DNA from: Maridesulfovibrio bastinii DSM 16055
Lineage (GTDB): Bacteria; Desulfobacterota; Desulfovibrionia; Desulfovibrionales; Desulfovibrionaceae
Reading direction: 5' to 3'
Assembly: GCF_000429985.1 (NCBI RefSeq)
Contig: NZ_KE387014.1
Coordinates: 316,946-380,945, forward strand
Length of the DNA: 64,000 nucleotides
Every line of letters starts with the position of its first letter. The stretch's first letter is position 1. Positions 52,659 to 62,786 of this stretch are shown piece by piece. The notes beneath the pieces are model-generated. The model was given only the letters and a program-made list of their open reading frames with translations, did no database searches and was not told the origin of the DNA. A program made the position numbers and the translations under genes.

Positions 52659-53303
52659 ATGGAAATTATTGATCTCGGTCTGATAGACCACCACGAAGCT
52701 GAAGAAATCCAGCTGCAACGCCTTAATGCCATTCTCGAAGGGAAAGGAAGTGAGGCTTTGTATCTTCTTGAGCATCCTCCGGTAATAACTCTTGGCAGGC
52801 AAGGCGGACTGGAAAATCTGATTCTTTCTGAAGATCAGCTTGAAAAGCAGGGAATCAAAGTTGTTAAGACCAGACGTGGCGGGAACATTACCTGCCATTA
52901 TCCGGGGCAGCTTGTTGTCTACCCGGTCATGCACATTGAAAAAAGACGCGGCGGAATTAAAAAATTCTTTTCCGATATGGAAGAAACAGCCATTAGAACT
53001 GCAAAAACTTTCGGGGTTGAAGCCGGGAGATCCGAGGGACGTCCGGGAGTCTGGACAGAAAAAGGCAAGCTGTGTTCCATAGGAATAGGTGTGCGGAAAT
53101 GGGTGACCTATCACGGCTTGTCATTCAACATCTCAAGAGATATGTCACTTTTCAACGCAATCAACCTCTGCGGTCTGAAAGGAGCGCACCCTACTTCGCT
53201 TTCTCTGGAAGCAGGCAGGGATATAGATATATTGGAAGTAAAAAATGTCTTCAAACAAGAATTCAGAAGAATATTTGAGAATACCACAGTGGCTCAGGGT
53301 TAA
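52659..53303 (+). CDS. lipB: Octanoyl-[ACP]:protein octanoyltransferase LipB
   Basis: Transfers octanoate from ACP to lipoyl-domain lysines. The 214-residue product has LEHPPVITLGRQGG, the signature TRRGGNITCHYPGQLVVYPV, and GVWTEKGKLCSIGIGVRKWVTYHG with the acyl-carrying Lys/Cys region, then FNAINLCGL with the conserved Cys. It overlaps lipA by 59 bases in another frame, an unusually long but clean overlap. Confidence 0.96.
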   Translation: MEIIDLGLIDHHEAEEIQLQRLNAILEGKGSEALYLLEHPPVITLGRQGGLENLILSEDQLEKQGIKVVKTRRGGNITCHYPGQLVVYPVMHIEKRRGGIKKFFSDMEETAIRTAKTFGVEAGRSEGRPGVWTEKGKLCSIGIGVRKWVTYHGLSFNISRDMSLFNAINLCGLKGAHPTSLSLEAGRDIDILEVKNVFKQEFRRIFENTTVAQG

Positions 53304-54123
53304 ACTTCCCAGCGGTCCCGCATTCAGGGATACCGCTAAAATGCTTGGTGATCTGAATCTGAACACTGTCTGCCAGAGTGCCAAATGCCCTAATACATGG
53401 GAATGCTTTTCCCGCAAGGTGGCAACATTTCTTATTATGGGCCATGTCTGCACACGCAATTGCGCTTTCTGCAACATCACTCCCGGACAGGTTTCGAGCC
53501 TTGATGCGGATGAACCCAATAGAGTTTCAGAAGCTGTTTCACGGCTGGACCTGAGGCATGTTGTCATCACATCAGTCACCCGTGACGATCTGGCTGACGG
53601 TGGTGCAGAGCATTATGCCCGGACAATAAAAACAATCCGTGCCGAGCACCCCAAATGCTCCATTGAAGTGTTGATTCCTGATTTTCAGGGTAATCAGGCC
53701 GCTCTGGAAATGGTTATTGACGCCCACCCCGATATCATAAACCATAATGTTGAAACCTCTCCTGATCTTTATGATTCAATCCGTCCTCAGGCCGACTACA
53801 GGCAAAGCCTTGAACTGTTGGAAAGGGTAAAAAAATCTGGTTCAGGGATTCCTTCTAAATCAGGATTAATGGTCGGGCTTGGCGAAGATGACGATATGGT
53901 CAGAAAAGTGATTGATGACCTCGCTGAAATCAATTGCGATATGGTAACAATCGGTCAGTATATGCGCCCCAGCAAAGCCCACCCGGCTGTAAAACGCTAT
54001 GTAGAGCCGCATGTTTTCGATGAATACGCCGAGTATGGAAAATCAAAAGGCATAGCGCACATGTTCTGCGCTCCGCTAGTAAGAAGCAGCTACAACGCAG
54101 CCGAAGAATTCGGTTTTTTATAG
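53245..54123 (+). CDS. lipA: Lipoyl synthase LipA
   Basis: Radical SAM enzyme that inserts two sulfurs into octanoyl-lysine. The 292-residue product carries both clusters: the auxiliary CX4CX5C (Cys43, Cys48, Cys54) and the radical SAM CX3CX2C (CTRNCAFC, Cys69, Cys73, Cys76). Also HVVITSVTRDDLADGGAEHY, NHNVETSP and the C-terminal PLVRSSYNAAE with the RSSY motif. Paired with lipB. Confidence 0.98.
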   Translation: MSSNKNSEEYLRIPQWLRVKLPSGPAFRDTAKMLGDLNLNTVCQSAKCPNTWECFSRKVATFLIMGHVCTRNCAFCNITPGQVSSLDADEPNRVSEAVSRLDLRHVVITSVTRDDLADGGAEHYARTIKTIRAEHPKCSIEVLIPDFQGNQAALEMVIDAHPDIINHNVETSPDLYDSIRPQADYRQSLELLERVKKSGSGIPSKSGLMVGLGEDDDMVRKVIDDLAEINCDMVTIGQYMRPSKAHPAVKRYVEPHVFDEYAEYGKSKGIAHMFCAPLVRSSYNAAEEFGFL

Positions 54124-54258
54124 TCAGGGAGAGTTCAATCTGTAATTATTGACGATAAAACAGCTTTCACTGCATGCTAATTTAGCAATTATTACAGCTT
54201 GGTTAGCTCCTAAATTTGCTAATCCGGTCTATCAACCGGAATATTACCGGCAAAGACG

Positions 54259-54298
54259 AAAAAAATCCTCCATGAAAAATTTCATGGAGGATTTTTTT
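54259..54298. terminator. Terminator after lipA
   Basis: AAATCCTCCATGAAA (54263-54277) and TTTCATGGAGGATTT (54280-54294) form a perfect 15-bp stem with A and T runs on both sides. The 270 bases between lipA and the next gene contain this and no gene. Confidence 0.93.
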
Positions 54299-54392
54299 AT
54301 TAATACCCTAGCGACTATTGACGCTGGATTTCTTTTCGTAAACAGTTATTCGGTAAACATAACAACACAAATTCAGCATAATGAGGGTTAGC

Positions 54393-55148
54393 ATGCAGAC
54401 TCTTGGCGAAGCTAAATTTTCAAATTATCAACAATCAGTAACAACAGCTCTGGATTTAATTTCTGCTGCTGAGGCACTTTCCACTGAAAAAAAATTTCTT
54501 ATAAAACCGAATCTGGTGAACAGCTCCCCGCATCCGGTAACAACATCACCGGACTTCTGCCGTGCGGTGATAGAGTATGTGCTAAAAGCCAACAACAAAG
54601 CTGAAATAATCATTGCCGAAGGTTCCGGCGATTCCAAACTTGAGACACCGGAAATATTCAAAAAGCTGGGTTATATGGAGCTGGCTGAAGATTACGGAAT
54701 AGAACTGCTGGACCTGAACTATGCCCCGCTCTGTAAAAAATCACTTCCCGGGACTAAAGTTTTTCCGGAAATGTATCTGCCGGAAATAGCCTTCACCCAC
54801 AAAATTATTTCCATGCCCAATCTCAAGGGACATTCAATGGCAGGAATAACCGGGACCATGAAAAATATGATGGGATTTGCGCCGCCTGAACATTACTCGC
54901 TTGGCGGATGGAAAAAGGCTGCCTTCCACAAGCAGATGCAGCAGTCGGTAAAAGAACTTAATATGTATATATCGCCATGGCTTTCAATCATGGACGCCAG
55001 TGTCGGTCTGGCAGATTACCACCTTGGAGGGGCAAGGTGTAATCCTTCCCCGGAACTTATTCTGGCAGGATTTAATCCAAAGGAACTTGACCGCAGAGCA
55101 GCAGAAATTCTGGGATTAAACTGGCAGGAGATAGGACACCTCTGCTGA
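54393..55148 (+). CDS. DUF362 domain protein
   Basis: 251 residues from ATG 54393, five bases after GAGGG; an ATG at 54381 supplies that site. DUF362 features: FLIKPNLVNSSPHPVTTSPDFCRAV near the N-terminus, IIIAEGSGDSKLETPEIF, SMPNLKGHSMAGITGTMKNMMGFAPPEHY and the C-terminal LSIMDASVGLADYHLGG. It lacks the ferredoxin domain found in many DUF362 proteins. The function of the family is not established; an iron-sulfur or redox role is often proposed. Confidence 0.82.
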   Translation: MQTLGEAKFSNYQQSVTTALDLISAAEALSTEKKFLIKPNLVNSSPHPVTTSPDFCRAVIEYVLKANNKAEIIIAEGSGDSKLETPEIFKKLGYMELAEDYGIELLDLNYAPLCKKSLPGTKVFPEMYLPEIAFTHKIISMPNLKGHSMAGITGTMKNMMGFAPPEHYSLGGWKKAAFHKQMQQSVKELNMYISPWLSIMDASVGLADYHLGGARCNPSPELILAGFNPKELDRRAAEILGLNWQEIGHLC

Positions 55149-55346
55149 TACTTATTTGAACAAACTGCTTATGCTTGCTTGATGTCTCAGGGCTGCAATA
55201 AATAAGCTTTCATGCTTTAAAGGCGCGGCCAGTTGATAAACTCAGCAGACACACACTAGCCATTCTGCATACTAGACTTTTATAGACTTTTAACATTTTA
55301 CATCAAACAGAACTGAATTTCTAAAGTATCACCACAAACCAATCAA
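55149..55346. other. Intergenic stretch without recognised features
   Basis: About 200 bases between the DUF362 and DUF1848 genes. A TAGACTTTT direct repeat occurs at about 55271-55291; I see no terminator, promoter or open frame. Confidence 0.5.
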
Positions 55347-56345
55347 ATGGTCTGGAAAAAGCACACACTTCACATAGACGGGCAAAAAATAAACGCAGTA
55401 GCCCCTGAGATCATATCTGTCAGCAGGTCTACAGATATTCCCGCTTTTTACGCTCAGGACTTTATGAATGACCTTCGCAGGGGGTGGAGTGAATGGATTA
55501 ATCCCTTCAATAGTGAGAAGACTTATATAAGCTATGAAAACCTTGGTGCGATTGTCTTCTGGTCCAAAAATCCGGATCCCCTTTTCCCGCATCTTGAAGA
55601 ACTGGACTCCTATAATTTCACCTACTATTTTCAGTTTACCTTAAATGATTACGTCAAAGAATTTTTCGAACCTAATGTTTCGCCTCTTGAAAAACGGATA
55701 GCAACGTTCGTCAGATTATCAGAACATGTCGGGAAAAATCGTATGGTCTGGAGATATGACCCGATAATACTCGGGCAGGGACTAACGCCTAAAATTATAG
55801 CAGACCGTATTGCCGGAATAGGAAAGCGTATCGCCGCATATACGGAAAAACTGGTGTTCAGTTTTGTGGATATCGCTGATTATAGAAAAGTGAGAACCAC
55901 ACTTGAAAAGCTCGGAATATTTATAAGAGAGCCGTTACCTGATGAAATGCACGAAATCGCAGAAGCCATAGGAGAGATGACTGCAAAATGGTGCATAACT
56001 GCTGCAACCTGTGGAGAAAAAGAAGATTTCAGCACCTATGGAATCTCTAAAAACAAATGTGTTGATGATGAACTGCTGCAAAGATTATTGAAACCGGAAA
56101 ATAAAAATCTTTCAGAATTTTTTAAACGCCATACCGCACCGCAACTCTCGCTTTTTGGTTCAGCCAAGCCTGAGATTCCGCGAGACCGCGGGCAACGCGG
56201 TGAATGCAGATGCATCATAAGCAAAGCTTTCGGCCGTTATGACACCTGCCCTCATCTTTGCGTTTATTGCTACGCAAACTCATCTGCTACAACAGTAAGA
56301 CAGTATCAGAATTTGAAAAATAATATGAAATCAGGACTTGAATGA
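55347..56345 (+). CDS. DUF1848 family protein
   Basis: 332-residue protein. The N-terminal family block is ISVSRSTDIPAFYAQDFMNDLRRGW, followed by INPFNSE and IVFWSKNPDPLFPHLEEL, then MVWRYDPIIL. The C-terminus holds the Cys cluster GECRCIISKAFGRYDTCPHLCVYCYAN, reminiscent of a [4Fe-4S] site in radical-SAM-like proteins, with CVYCYAN as in spore photoproduct lyase relatives. Function is not established. Its last 15 bases overlap the converging recJ gene. Confidence 0.85.
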   Translation: MVWKKHTLHIDGQKINAVAPEIISVSRSTDIPAFYAQDFMNDLRRGWSEWINPFNSEKTYISYENLGAIVFWSKNPDPLFPHLEELDSYNFTYYFQFTLNDYVKEFFEPNVSPLEKRIATFVRLSEHVGKNRMVWRYDPIILGQGLTPKIIADRIAGIGKRIAAYTEKLVFSFVDIADYRKVRTTLEKLGIFIREPLPDEMHEIAEAIGEMTAKWCITAATCGEKEDFSTYGISKNKCVDDELLQRLLKPENKNLSEFFKRHTAPQLSLFGSAKPEIPRDRGQRGECRCIISKAFGRYDTCPHLCVYCYANSSATTVRQYQNLKNNMKSGLE

Positions 56346-58067
56346 GTGGTCCTTGATTGTCAGTTCTATACTTGGAACACCCCGGTAATTATCTATTTTA
56401 GGAGAAAAAGCGAACCGCATTTTCCGGCCTATCAAGTCCGAGCCAAGTTCGTCAGCCATGCGCCATGCCTTTGCGGGCATTCTGCGGGTGCTCTTGATAT
56501 CCCCGATGGTCAGCTTCACATGATTTCCGCCAAAAACCCTGCGCTCCATAATTGTAACCACAGGAGTGGTGAACACAGGTTCAGGATTTCCCATCCCAAA
56601 CGGTTGCAAAAGCTCTATCTCTTTTAAAAGGACATAATCAACATCCTGCAAGGCGAGTTCACGGTCAACTTTGATTGTAGGTGTGAGCGGTTTATCACCA
56701 ATCTTTTCAACAACGGCTCTGTGAAACCTGTCGCCAAGCTCTTTTAGATTGGCAGGGTTGAGTGAAAGACCCGCTGCAAGCTTATGCCCGCCGAAACTGA
56801 GCAGAAGGTCCGACATTCCGGTTAAAGCTTCATGCAGATGAAATTCGCTGATGGACCGGGCTGAACCTTTAATAATTCCGTCTTCTTCACACAGAATTAT
56901 TACCGGCCGGTAAAATTTTTCAACAACTCTGGAAGCGACAATACCGATGATTCCCGGATGCCACTCTGGAGAATAAAGCACGAGTCCAGCCCTGTTTAAA
57001 GGAGCTTTGACCTGTTTTTCAGCCTGCGTCATGGCCTGTTCAAGAATTTCATCCTCTTCTTTACGCCGGTCGGTATTAAGCTGATCAAGAGCAGCGGCAA
57101 TAGGTCTTGCAGTTTCCATATCCTCGGCAAGAAGAAGTTCTAAAGCTTTTTCAGGATCACCCAGCCTGCCAGAAGCATTTATCCGTGGAGCCAGCCCAAA
57201 ACCAACCTGCCCTGCTCCGATTGCCGCAAACATGTCATACCCGCTGACAACCTTAAGTGCGGCTATACCGGGACGTCTGGCTTCTTTGAGTTTCAGCAGA
57301 CCGTTTTTAACCAGAATTCTATTCTGCCCCTGAAGTTCAACAACGTCAGCAATTGTACCCAGAGCAACAAGATCAAGAAATTCACGCATATCCAGAGGTT
57401 CGCCGGGCAGCATTCTGTTAAGGGCAACCATAAGCATAAAGGCAACCCCGACCCCGGCAAGATTTGCACATGAGCATTCCTTACCATCCGCAGTCTCTAT
57501 ACGGGGGTCGCAGACAGCTGCGGCAGGAGGAAGGACATCACCCGGAAGATGATGGTCAGAAACAACCACGGTCATTCCCATTTCAGAAGCCGCAGCAACT
57601 TCCTCATTATTGGTAATACCGCAGTCAACAGTCAGCAGCAGTTCAACGCCCTGATCACGAAGGGCTCTGAGCCCTTCAACATTCATCCCGTATCCTTCTT
57701 CAAGACGGTTTGGAAGATGATGAAGCGTTTCTATACCTCTGGCCTGCATAAAAGTTTTCACAACCGCAGTGGAGGTCACACCATCAACATCATAATCACC
57801 CCATATCGCAAGCTTTTTACCTTGTGAGATACCTTCGGCAAGCACTTGTGCAGCATTTTTAAGACCGGGAATTTCATCAGGACGGCACAGATGCCTCAAA
57901 CCGGGCGAGAGAAAAAGATCCATTTCTCTGGCAGAGGTGAATCCTCTTTTCCACAAAACTCCGGCTATAAGTTCACTTATATTAAGCTCTGCCGCAATAA
58001 GCGGCAGTTCAGCAGGAAGGTCTTTATCATCTCTCAATTTCCAATTACTCGGCAAAATAAACTCCAC
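56331..58067 (-). CDS. recJ: Single-stranded-DNA-specific exonuclease RecJ
   Basis: 5'-3' ssDNA exonuclease of recombination and mismatch repair. The 578-residue product has the DHH motifs IWGDYDVDGVTSTAV, LLTVDCGITNNEE and VVSDHHLPGDV, the GRLGDPEKALELLL segment, DHHA1 motif LSFGGHKLAAGLSL and a C-terminal OB fold. The start may be GTG 58067 or TTG 58055, the latter better spaced from GTGGAG. Last gene of the yicC-remA-gmk-pyrF-TPR-recJ operon. Confidence 0.95.
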   Translation of the reverse strand: MEFILPSNWKLRDDKDLPAELPLIAAELNISELIAGVLWKRGFTSAREMDLFLSPGLRHLCRPDEIPGLKNAAQVLAEGISQGKKLAIWGDYDVDGVTSTAVVKTFMQARGIETLHHLPNRLEEGYGMNVEGLRALRDQGVELLLTVDCGITNNEEVAAASEMGMTVVVSDHHLPGDVLPPAAAVCDPRIETADGKECSCANLAGVGVAFMLMVALNRMLPGEPLDMREFLDLVALGTIADVVELQGQNRILVKNGLLKLKEARRPGIAALKVVSGYDMFAAIGAGQVGFGLAPRINASGRLGDPEKALELLLAEDMETARPIAAALDQLNTDRRKEEDEILEQAMTQAEKQVKAPLNRAGLVLYSPEWHPGIIGIVASRVVEKFYRPVIILCEEDGIIKGSARSISEFHLHEALTGMSDLLLSFGGHKLAAGLSLNPANLKELGDRFHRAVVEKIGDKPLTPTIKVDRELALQDVDYVLLKEIELLQPFGMGNPEPVFTTPVVTIMERRVFGGNHVKLTIGDIKSTRRMPAKAWRMADELGSDLIGRKMRFAFSPKIDNYRGVPSIELTIKDHSFKS

Positions 58068-58078
58068 GCATGTAATGA

Positions 58079-58912
58079 CTAAAAATCAATTTCAAAATCT
58101 TCTACCGGTATGGCGTGTTTTCTTTTCTTTCTTTCAGGGGGATTAAAACCGGGAATATCTTCAGCGTCAGATAATATATACCCGTTATCTTTCAGATAGA
58201 GCCAGAAAAGGCCTGCTTCCTCCATCTCAGGATTAAGAGCCAGACTTTTCTTAAGGTACGAATAGCACTGTTTAAAATCACCTTTTTCAAAATAAGCACG
58301 AGCTATATTCATATAAAGGTTTTCGTCATTTTCAGTAAGTTCTTCAGCTTTGTGATAGTATTCCAAAGCCTGATCGATCATACCGTTTTTTCTCAGGCTG
58401 ATTCCGAAATCATTAAAGAGATGTTTATGTTCAGGCTTAAACGTGGCTTCAATATTAACCAGACGTTTGAAGATATCATCCGCTTTAGTTACGTTGCCCC
58501 GTTCAAGATAGGTCAGTCCCAACCCGAAATTTGCCCTGACATTCTGTTCATCAAAATTCAGGGCATGATTAAATTCATATTCAGCACTGTAAGCTTCGCT
58601 TTTCGTTCTGTGTGCTTCTCCGCGTTGCACAGAAGTATTAAGCTCCTTCATCTTAGGATAAACAGTGCTGTTATAAAATTCAGGTTCCGGGGTGTAGTTA
58701 TCGAGAAACTCATCTCTGCCCATATGCTGTTTTGTTCCAGCCGGGACATAGTTACGGTTAAGCGGCTGAATATAAATTTCACCGCGTTCATTTTCTTCAG
58801 CAAACCAGTATGTTTTCTGTATGGCTTTTCTGGTCGTTGTACCGGTTCCCACAGAGACCTGAGTCTGTGAAGAAAAAACGCCTGAAATATTTACTCTTTT
58901 TGATCCGCTCAT
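58079..58912 (-). CDS. Tetratricopeptide repeat protein
   Basis: 277 residues. The N-terminal 90 residues (SGVFSSQTQVSVGTGTTTRK, YWFAEENERGEIYIQPLN) are not recognised. Residues 100-235 hold about four TPRs, for example EYEFNHALNFDEQNVRANFGLGLTYLERGNV-type and ALEYYHKAEELTENDENLYMNIARAYFEKG units. No signal peptide. Ends with a basic and acidic tail. AGGAAGAGCC precedes the ATG, 18 bases after pyrF. Role unknown; operon position suggests housekeeping. Confidence 0.82.
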   Translation of the reverse strand: MSGSKRVNISGVFSSQTQVSVGTGTTTRKAIQKTYWFAEENERGEIYIQPLNRNYVPAGTKQHMGRDEFLDNYTPEPEFYNSTVYPKMKELNTSVQRGEAHRTKSEAYSAEYEFNHALNFDEQNVRANFGLGLTYLERGNVTKADDIFKRLVNIEATFKPEHKHLFNDFGISLRKNGMIDQALEYYHKAEELTENDENLYMNIARAYFEKGDFKQCYSYLKKSLALNPEMEEAGLFWLYLKDNGYILSDAEDIPGFNPPERKKRKHAIPVEDFEIDF

Positions 58913-58930
58913 TATAAGGCTCTTCCTGAT

Positions 58931-59623
58931 TTAAATCAGCATATCCCTGATAATATCCGCTGCGGCCTTTTTCGGGTCATCAGCCTGTGTAACCGGACGG
59001 CCGACAACAAGAAAGTTTGAACCGTTACGAACAGCCTGAGCAGGCGTAACAACCCTGCGCTGATCATCCGAGGCCTGAGCAGGACGGATACCCGGTGTCA
59101 GGCATAAAAAATCATTCCCGCACCGTTTCTTTACACTCTCAACCTCAAGACCTGAACAGACAATACCGTCAAGACCAGCCTGAGAAGAAGCAAGAGCAAG
59201 ATCAAGAACACTTTCGCCAAGTCCGTTGGGAATGGGGAAAGGCAGATCTTCTTCACTCATGCTTGTCAGAATGGTTATAGCCATAAGCAGAGGGCCATCG
59301 CCTTCAACCGCGGCCTCAGAACGTCCTTCACGGGCGGCAATTGCCATTCTCTCTCCACCGAGGGCATGCAGACTGAGCATATCAGCTCCGGCACGAGTGG
59401 CGGACCTGACAGCCCCTTTCACAGTATTGGGAATGTCGAAAAATTTAAGGTCCACAAAAACCTTAAACCCCATTTCCTTAAAACGGCTGACAATCGAAGG
59501 ACCTTCCGCACAAAAAAGTTCAAGACCAACTTTGACCCATGGAACTGTTCCGGAAATTTTACGGGCCAGAGCAATGGCATCATCACCGTTCTTAAAATCA
59601 AGGGCAACTACGAGTTCAGACAT
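58931..59623 (-). CDS. pyrF: Orotidine-5'-phosphate decarboxylase
   Basis: Final step of UMP synthesis. The 230-residue TIM-barrel protein starts SELVVALDFKNGDDAIALA and has the catalytic VFVDLKFFDIPNTVKGA (Asp-Lys-Asp network), then LCLTPGIRPAQASDDQRRVVTPAQAVRNGSNFLVVGRP at the phosphate site. One base separates it from the gmk stop, with GGGGGTAG as ribosome binding site. Confidence 0.97.
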   Translation of the reverse strand: MSELVVALDFKNGDDAIALARKISGTVPWVKVGLELFCAEGPSIVSRFKEMGFKVFVDLKFFDIPNTVKGAVRSATRAGADMLSLHALGGERMAIAAREGRSEAAVEGDGPLLMAITILTSMSEEDLPFPIPNGLGESVLDLALASSQAGLDGIVCSGLEVESVKKRCGNDFLCLTPGIRPAQASDDQRRVVTPAQAVRNGSNFLVVGRPVTQADDPKKAAADIIRDMLI

Positions 59624-59624
59624 T

Positions 59625-60257
59625 CTACCCCCATTCTTTCAAAATATTATTTAATAATTCAGGTCTGTTGCATCTCCGACTTTTTCCAGACAGATATATT
59701 GTTCTCAACTCTGTATAAGCCCTGTCGAGATTGTCATTGATAACCCAGTAATCAAAGTTTGAAGCTGCATCCATTTCTTTTCTGGCATTTTTCAAACGTT
59801 TCTCAATTACTTCAGCACTATCTGTCCCACGACCTTTAAGCCTCTTTTCAAGTTCTGCATAAGAAGGCGGCAGTAAAAAGACATAAAGACCATCGGGAAA
59901 AGTTTCGCGCAGCTGCATGGCTCCCTGAAAATCTATATCAAAAAGGACATCGGTTCCCTGCAAAAGCATATCCTTCACAGGGGCGGCAGGTGTTCCGTAA
60001 TAATTGCCGTGAACCTCAGCCCATTCAGCAAATTCTCCTTTGTCCCTGCGAGCTGTAAATTCGTCTTTTTCCAGAAAATAATAATCCCTGCCATGCACCT
60101 CACCCTCGCGGGGGCTTCTTGTGGTGCAGGAAATGGAGAAACCTATTTCAGGAAATTCAGCCCGTAATTTTTTAACCAATGTGCTTTTACCGGTACCGGA
60201 AGGGGCACACATAACAAGAACCTGTCCTTTCTGAAGGACCGGACAATCGTTACTCAT
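59625..60257 (-). CDS. gmk: Guanylate kinase
   Basis: Phosphorylates GMP to GDP. I start at ATG 60257 after GAGGAAGAGG, which lies within the end of the preceding remA-like gene; product 210 residues. P-loop [14 protein letters not shown]-binding [28 protein letters not shown] and [11 protein letters not shown] are all present. The yicC-remA-gmk order is widely conserved. Confidence 0.96.
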   Translation of the reverse strand: MSNDCPVLQKGQVLVMCAPSGTGKSTLVKKLRAEFPEIGFSISCTTRSPREGEVHGRDYYFLEKDEFTARRDKGEFAEWAEVHGNYYGTPAAPVKDMLLQGTDVLFDIDFQGAMQLRETFPDGLYVFLLPPSYAELEKRLKGRGTDSAEVIEKRLKNARKEMDAASNFDYWVINDNLDRAYTELRTIYLSGKSRRCNRPELLNNILKEWG

Positions 60258-60510
60258 CCTCTTCCTCCTCAGCAGCATAACGGTGACCTATGGTTTCAGC
60301 CTGAATAGCGGACAAAACAACATGATTGGAGTCGGTAACAATTATTGATCTGGTCTTTCTACCCTGAGTGGCATCAACAAGACGGCCGTCCTGCCGTGCA
60401 TCCTCACGCAGTCTGCGCATGGGAGAGGAAGAAGGGTTGACGATAGCGACAACCCTGTCTGAAACTACAAAATTACCGAACCCGATATTGAGTAGACTTT
60501 GTTTCTGCAT
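60250..60510 (-). CDS. remA: RemA-like extracellular matrix regulator (DUF370)
   Basis: 86 residues from ATG 60510. The sequence [31 protein letters not shown] and [22 protein letters not shown] match DUF370, which includes B. subtilis RemA, a DNA-binding activator of matrix genes that forms rings. The usual yicC-remA-gmk context supports it. The acidic tail EEEEDE overlaps the gmk start. In proteobacteria its function is not defined. Confidence 0.88.
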   Translation of the reverse strand: MQKQSLLNIGFGNFVVSDRVVAIVNPSSSPMRRLREDARQDGRLVDATQGRKTRSIIVTDSNHVVLSAIQAETIGHRYAAEEEEDE

Positions 60511-60514
60511 GGAC

Positions 60515-61396
60515 CTACTCGATATTCTGAACCTGCTCGCGGCATTTTTCAAGCTCGGCTTTAAACTCTACAACCATTTTACTTACTTCAACATCCTGAC
60601 ATTTATTGCCGCAGGTATTTATCTCCCTGAAAGTTTCCTGAAGGAGAAAATCAAGACGTTTTCCGGTATCACCATCGCTGTTGAGAACTTCAAAAATACG
60701 ACCGATATGGGCATCAAGACGTGTCAATTCTTCAGATACATCAAGCTTATCTGTAAGAATGGCAACTTCCTGAAGCATTCTCTCTTCAGAAAAATCAGCA
60801 TTGGCATTTTCGAGCATCGTTTTAATGCGTTCGATAAGTGCTGCACGCTTTTCTTCAAGAATTTCAGGGACTCTCTTATTAATAACCTTGACATACCCTT
60901 TCAGTATTTCAAATCTGGCGATGAGATCATCTTTCAGAATTTCACCTTCTGCAGAGCGTGATTCCACCCAGTTTGCCAATGCAGCTTCAAGTCCTTTGGA
61001 AACGCTTTCAGCAAGAGCGGGATCAGGTTCATTAGAGGTATCACGCCACAGATAAGAGAGTTCAAAAAGCTTATTATAATCAGGAGCAAATACGATTCCC
61101 TGCTCATCAGCCATATCTCTCACCTGCTTGATCATGGCTTCAGCCTGTAATCTGTTGAGGCATACGCCCAGAAGATCGGCACTGAAAACTTCAAGATTAA
61201 GAGAAATTTCCACACGTCCTCTTGAACCGTATTTTCTGACAATTTTTTCCCAGCTGTGTTCGAATCCGCGCAATGAGGCCGGCAGCCTCCATTTAAGATC
61301 AAGAAAACGGGAATTTACACTGCGGATTTCCCAGACATGGCTCCATTTGTCTTCTGTTGTTTCAGCTCTGCCGAAACCGGTCATGCTAATAGGCAT
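60515..61396 (-). CDS. yicC: YicC/YloC family endoribonuclease
   Basis: 293-residue conserved stress-linked protein; the E. coli homologue is an endoribonuclease acting on RyhB. Start [34 protein letters not shown] is the family N-terminus. The C-terminal [46 protein letters not shown] is the DUF1732 signature. AAGGAGC precedes the ATG. It leads the minus-strand operon. Confidence 0.93.
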   Translation of the reverse strand: MPISMTGFGRAETTEDKWSHVWEIRSVNSRFLDLKWRLPASLRGFEHSWEKIVRKYGSRGRVEISLNLEVFSADLLGVCLNRLQAEAMIKQVRDMADEQGIVFAPDYNKLFELSYLWRDTSNEPDPALAESVSKGLEAALANWVESRSAEGEILKDDLIARFEILKGYVKVINKRVPEILEEKRAALIERIKTMLENANADFSEERMLQEVAILTDKLDVSEELTRLDAHIGRIFEVLNSDGDTGKRLDFLLQETFREINTCGNKCQDVEVSKMVVEFKAELEKCREQVQNIE

Positions 61397-61441
61397 TAAA
61401 GCTCCTTGTTATTTATATATATTCTATTTAATATTTAAAAA

Positions 61442-62722
61442 TCAGACACATGCAGCAAGAATTTTATCACCCTCAATACCAAGAGGTTTTACTTTGACCA
61501 ATGATCTCGATTCAGGATTCTGTGTGCACTCAACTATTTTACAGGTTGTATAATATTCACATACTCCGACTTCTCCATCCTGCACAAGAACATGCAGGCT
61601 GTTTAATGAAGTCAGCTCTTTTATAAATTTACTTTTCTTATTTTTTACAACTTCACGCAGCTGCGCGGCTCTGGCCTTTTTTATTTTATCGGGAAGATGC
61701 CCCGGCATTTTAGCTGCCGCCGTACCCGGCCTTAGAGAATACGGGAAAACATGAGCATAAGAAAGAGGGAGTTTATGACAAAATTCAAGAGTATTTTGAA
61801 ACTCCTGCTCAGTTTCACCGGGAAAACCGGTTAAAATATCTGCTCCCAGCCCGAAAACAGGCCATATCGTCTTTAAAGACTCAAGAAAATCCAGCACATC
61901 CTCTGGTTTATAATGTCCTCTGCCCATACGCTTTAAAACTTCCGCGTCTCCACTTTGCAACGAAAGATGCAGTTGAGGACATATCAGGCTGGACTTTTTG
62001 AAAATTTCAAGAGCCCTTTCATGAAGCTGTCCGGGTTCTAGGGAACTGATACGCAACCTTGCCCGTCCCTTCCATTCAGCCCCGAAATTCTGCTCAATCT
62101 CTTCCATCAGGTCCCAGAAATCAGGACGGTCATCAATATCCCGTCCATAGTGGCTTAAATTAATACCGCTGATGATCATTTCCCTGAAACCGGCATCCAG
62201 CAGTCTTTTTATTTCTTTCAGGATATCTTCAATGGGGCGGCTGATACTCTTTCCTCTGGTTATGGGAACAATGCAGTATGTGCATCTGTGTGAACAGCCA
62301 TCCTGAACTTTAACAACAGCTCTGGCCCGCTGATAATCATCAATACTAAATGGTGCAAAAACATTTTCAGAGCAGCAGGCCCCTTCCCTTTCAAGAGGTC
62401 CGCAAAGCAGCTCCGCCTTTCTTTCCTGCGGTATTACTTCCACAACTCCGGGAAGTTCGGCAAGTTCGGCAGCAAAAACCTGAGCAGCGCACCCGGTTAC
62501 AATAATCTTTCCCTCTGGATTATAGCGGTTTATATGTCTGACCGTCTGTCTAAGATCACGCAGGGCCGCGGCGGTAACAGCACATGAATTAACAACAACA
62601 ATATCCGCGTCTTCTTCCTTTTCAGCAGGCTGCATTCCTTTTTTAATCCAGCTCTGACGGATTGATTCGCTTTCGTATTGATTTATCTTGCAGCCAAGTG
62701 TTGTTAACCAGAATTTATTCAT
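61442..62722 (-). CDS. mtaB: tRNA t6A37 methylthiotransferase MtaB
   Basis: Radical SAM methylthiotransferase converting t6A to ms2t6A at tRNA position 37. The 426-residue product has the UPF0004 cysteines LTTLGCKINQYES, NSCAVTAAA and VTGCAAQ, the radical SAM motif DGCSHRCTYCIVP, and GADILTGFPGET. The TRAM domain is short or missing. The early TLGCKINQYES motif indicates MtaB rather than MiaB. It depends on the t6A made with help of the TsaC-like protein at 42775. Confidence 0.94.
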   Translation of the reverse strand: MNKFWLTTLGCKINQYESESIRQSWIKKGMQPAEKEEDADIVVVNSCAVTAAALRDLRQTVRHINRYNPEGKIIVTGCAAQVFAAELAELPGVVEVIPQERKAELLCGPLEREGACCSENVFAPFSIDDYQRARAVVKVQDGCSHRCTYCIVPITRGKSISRPIEDILKEIKRLLDAGFREMIISGINLSHYGRDIDDRPDFWDLMEEIEQNFGAEWKGRARLRISSLEPGQLHERALEIFKKSSLICPQLHLSLQSGDAEVLKRMGRGHYKPEDVLDFLESLKTIWPVFGLGADILTGFPGETEQEFQNTLEFCHKLPLSYAHVFPYSLRPGTAAAKMPGHLPDKIKKARAAQLREVVKNKKSKFIKELTSLNSLHVLVQDGEVGVCEYYTTCKIVECTQNPESRSLVKVKPLGIEGDKILAACV

Positions 62723-62786
62723 TAAGACTTCCTGTAAATTTTTACAGATATTATCTCATCTGTAGAGATCCTTCAAAATATTTAGG

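Noticed and set aside
54149..54391. 80-codon plus-strand open frame after lipA
   Set aside because: It runs straight through the strong terminator at 54259-54298, has no ribosome binding site and encodes no recognisable protein.
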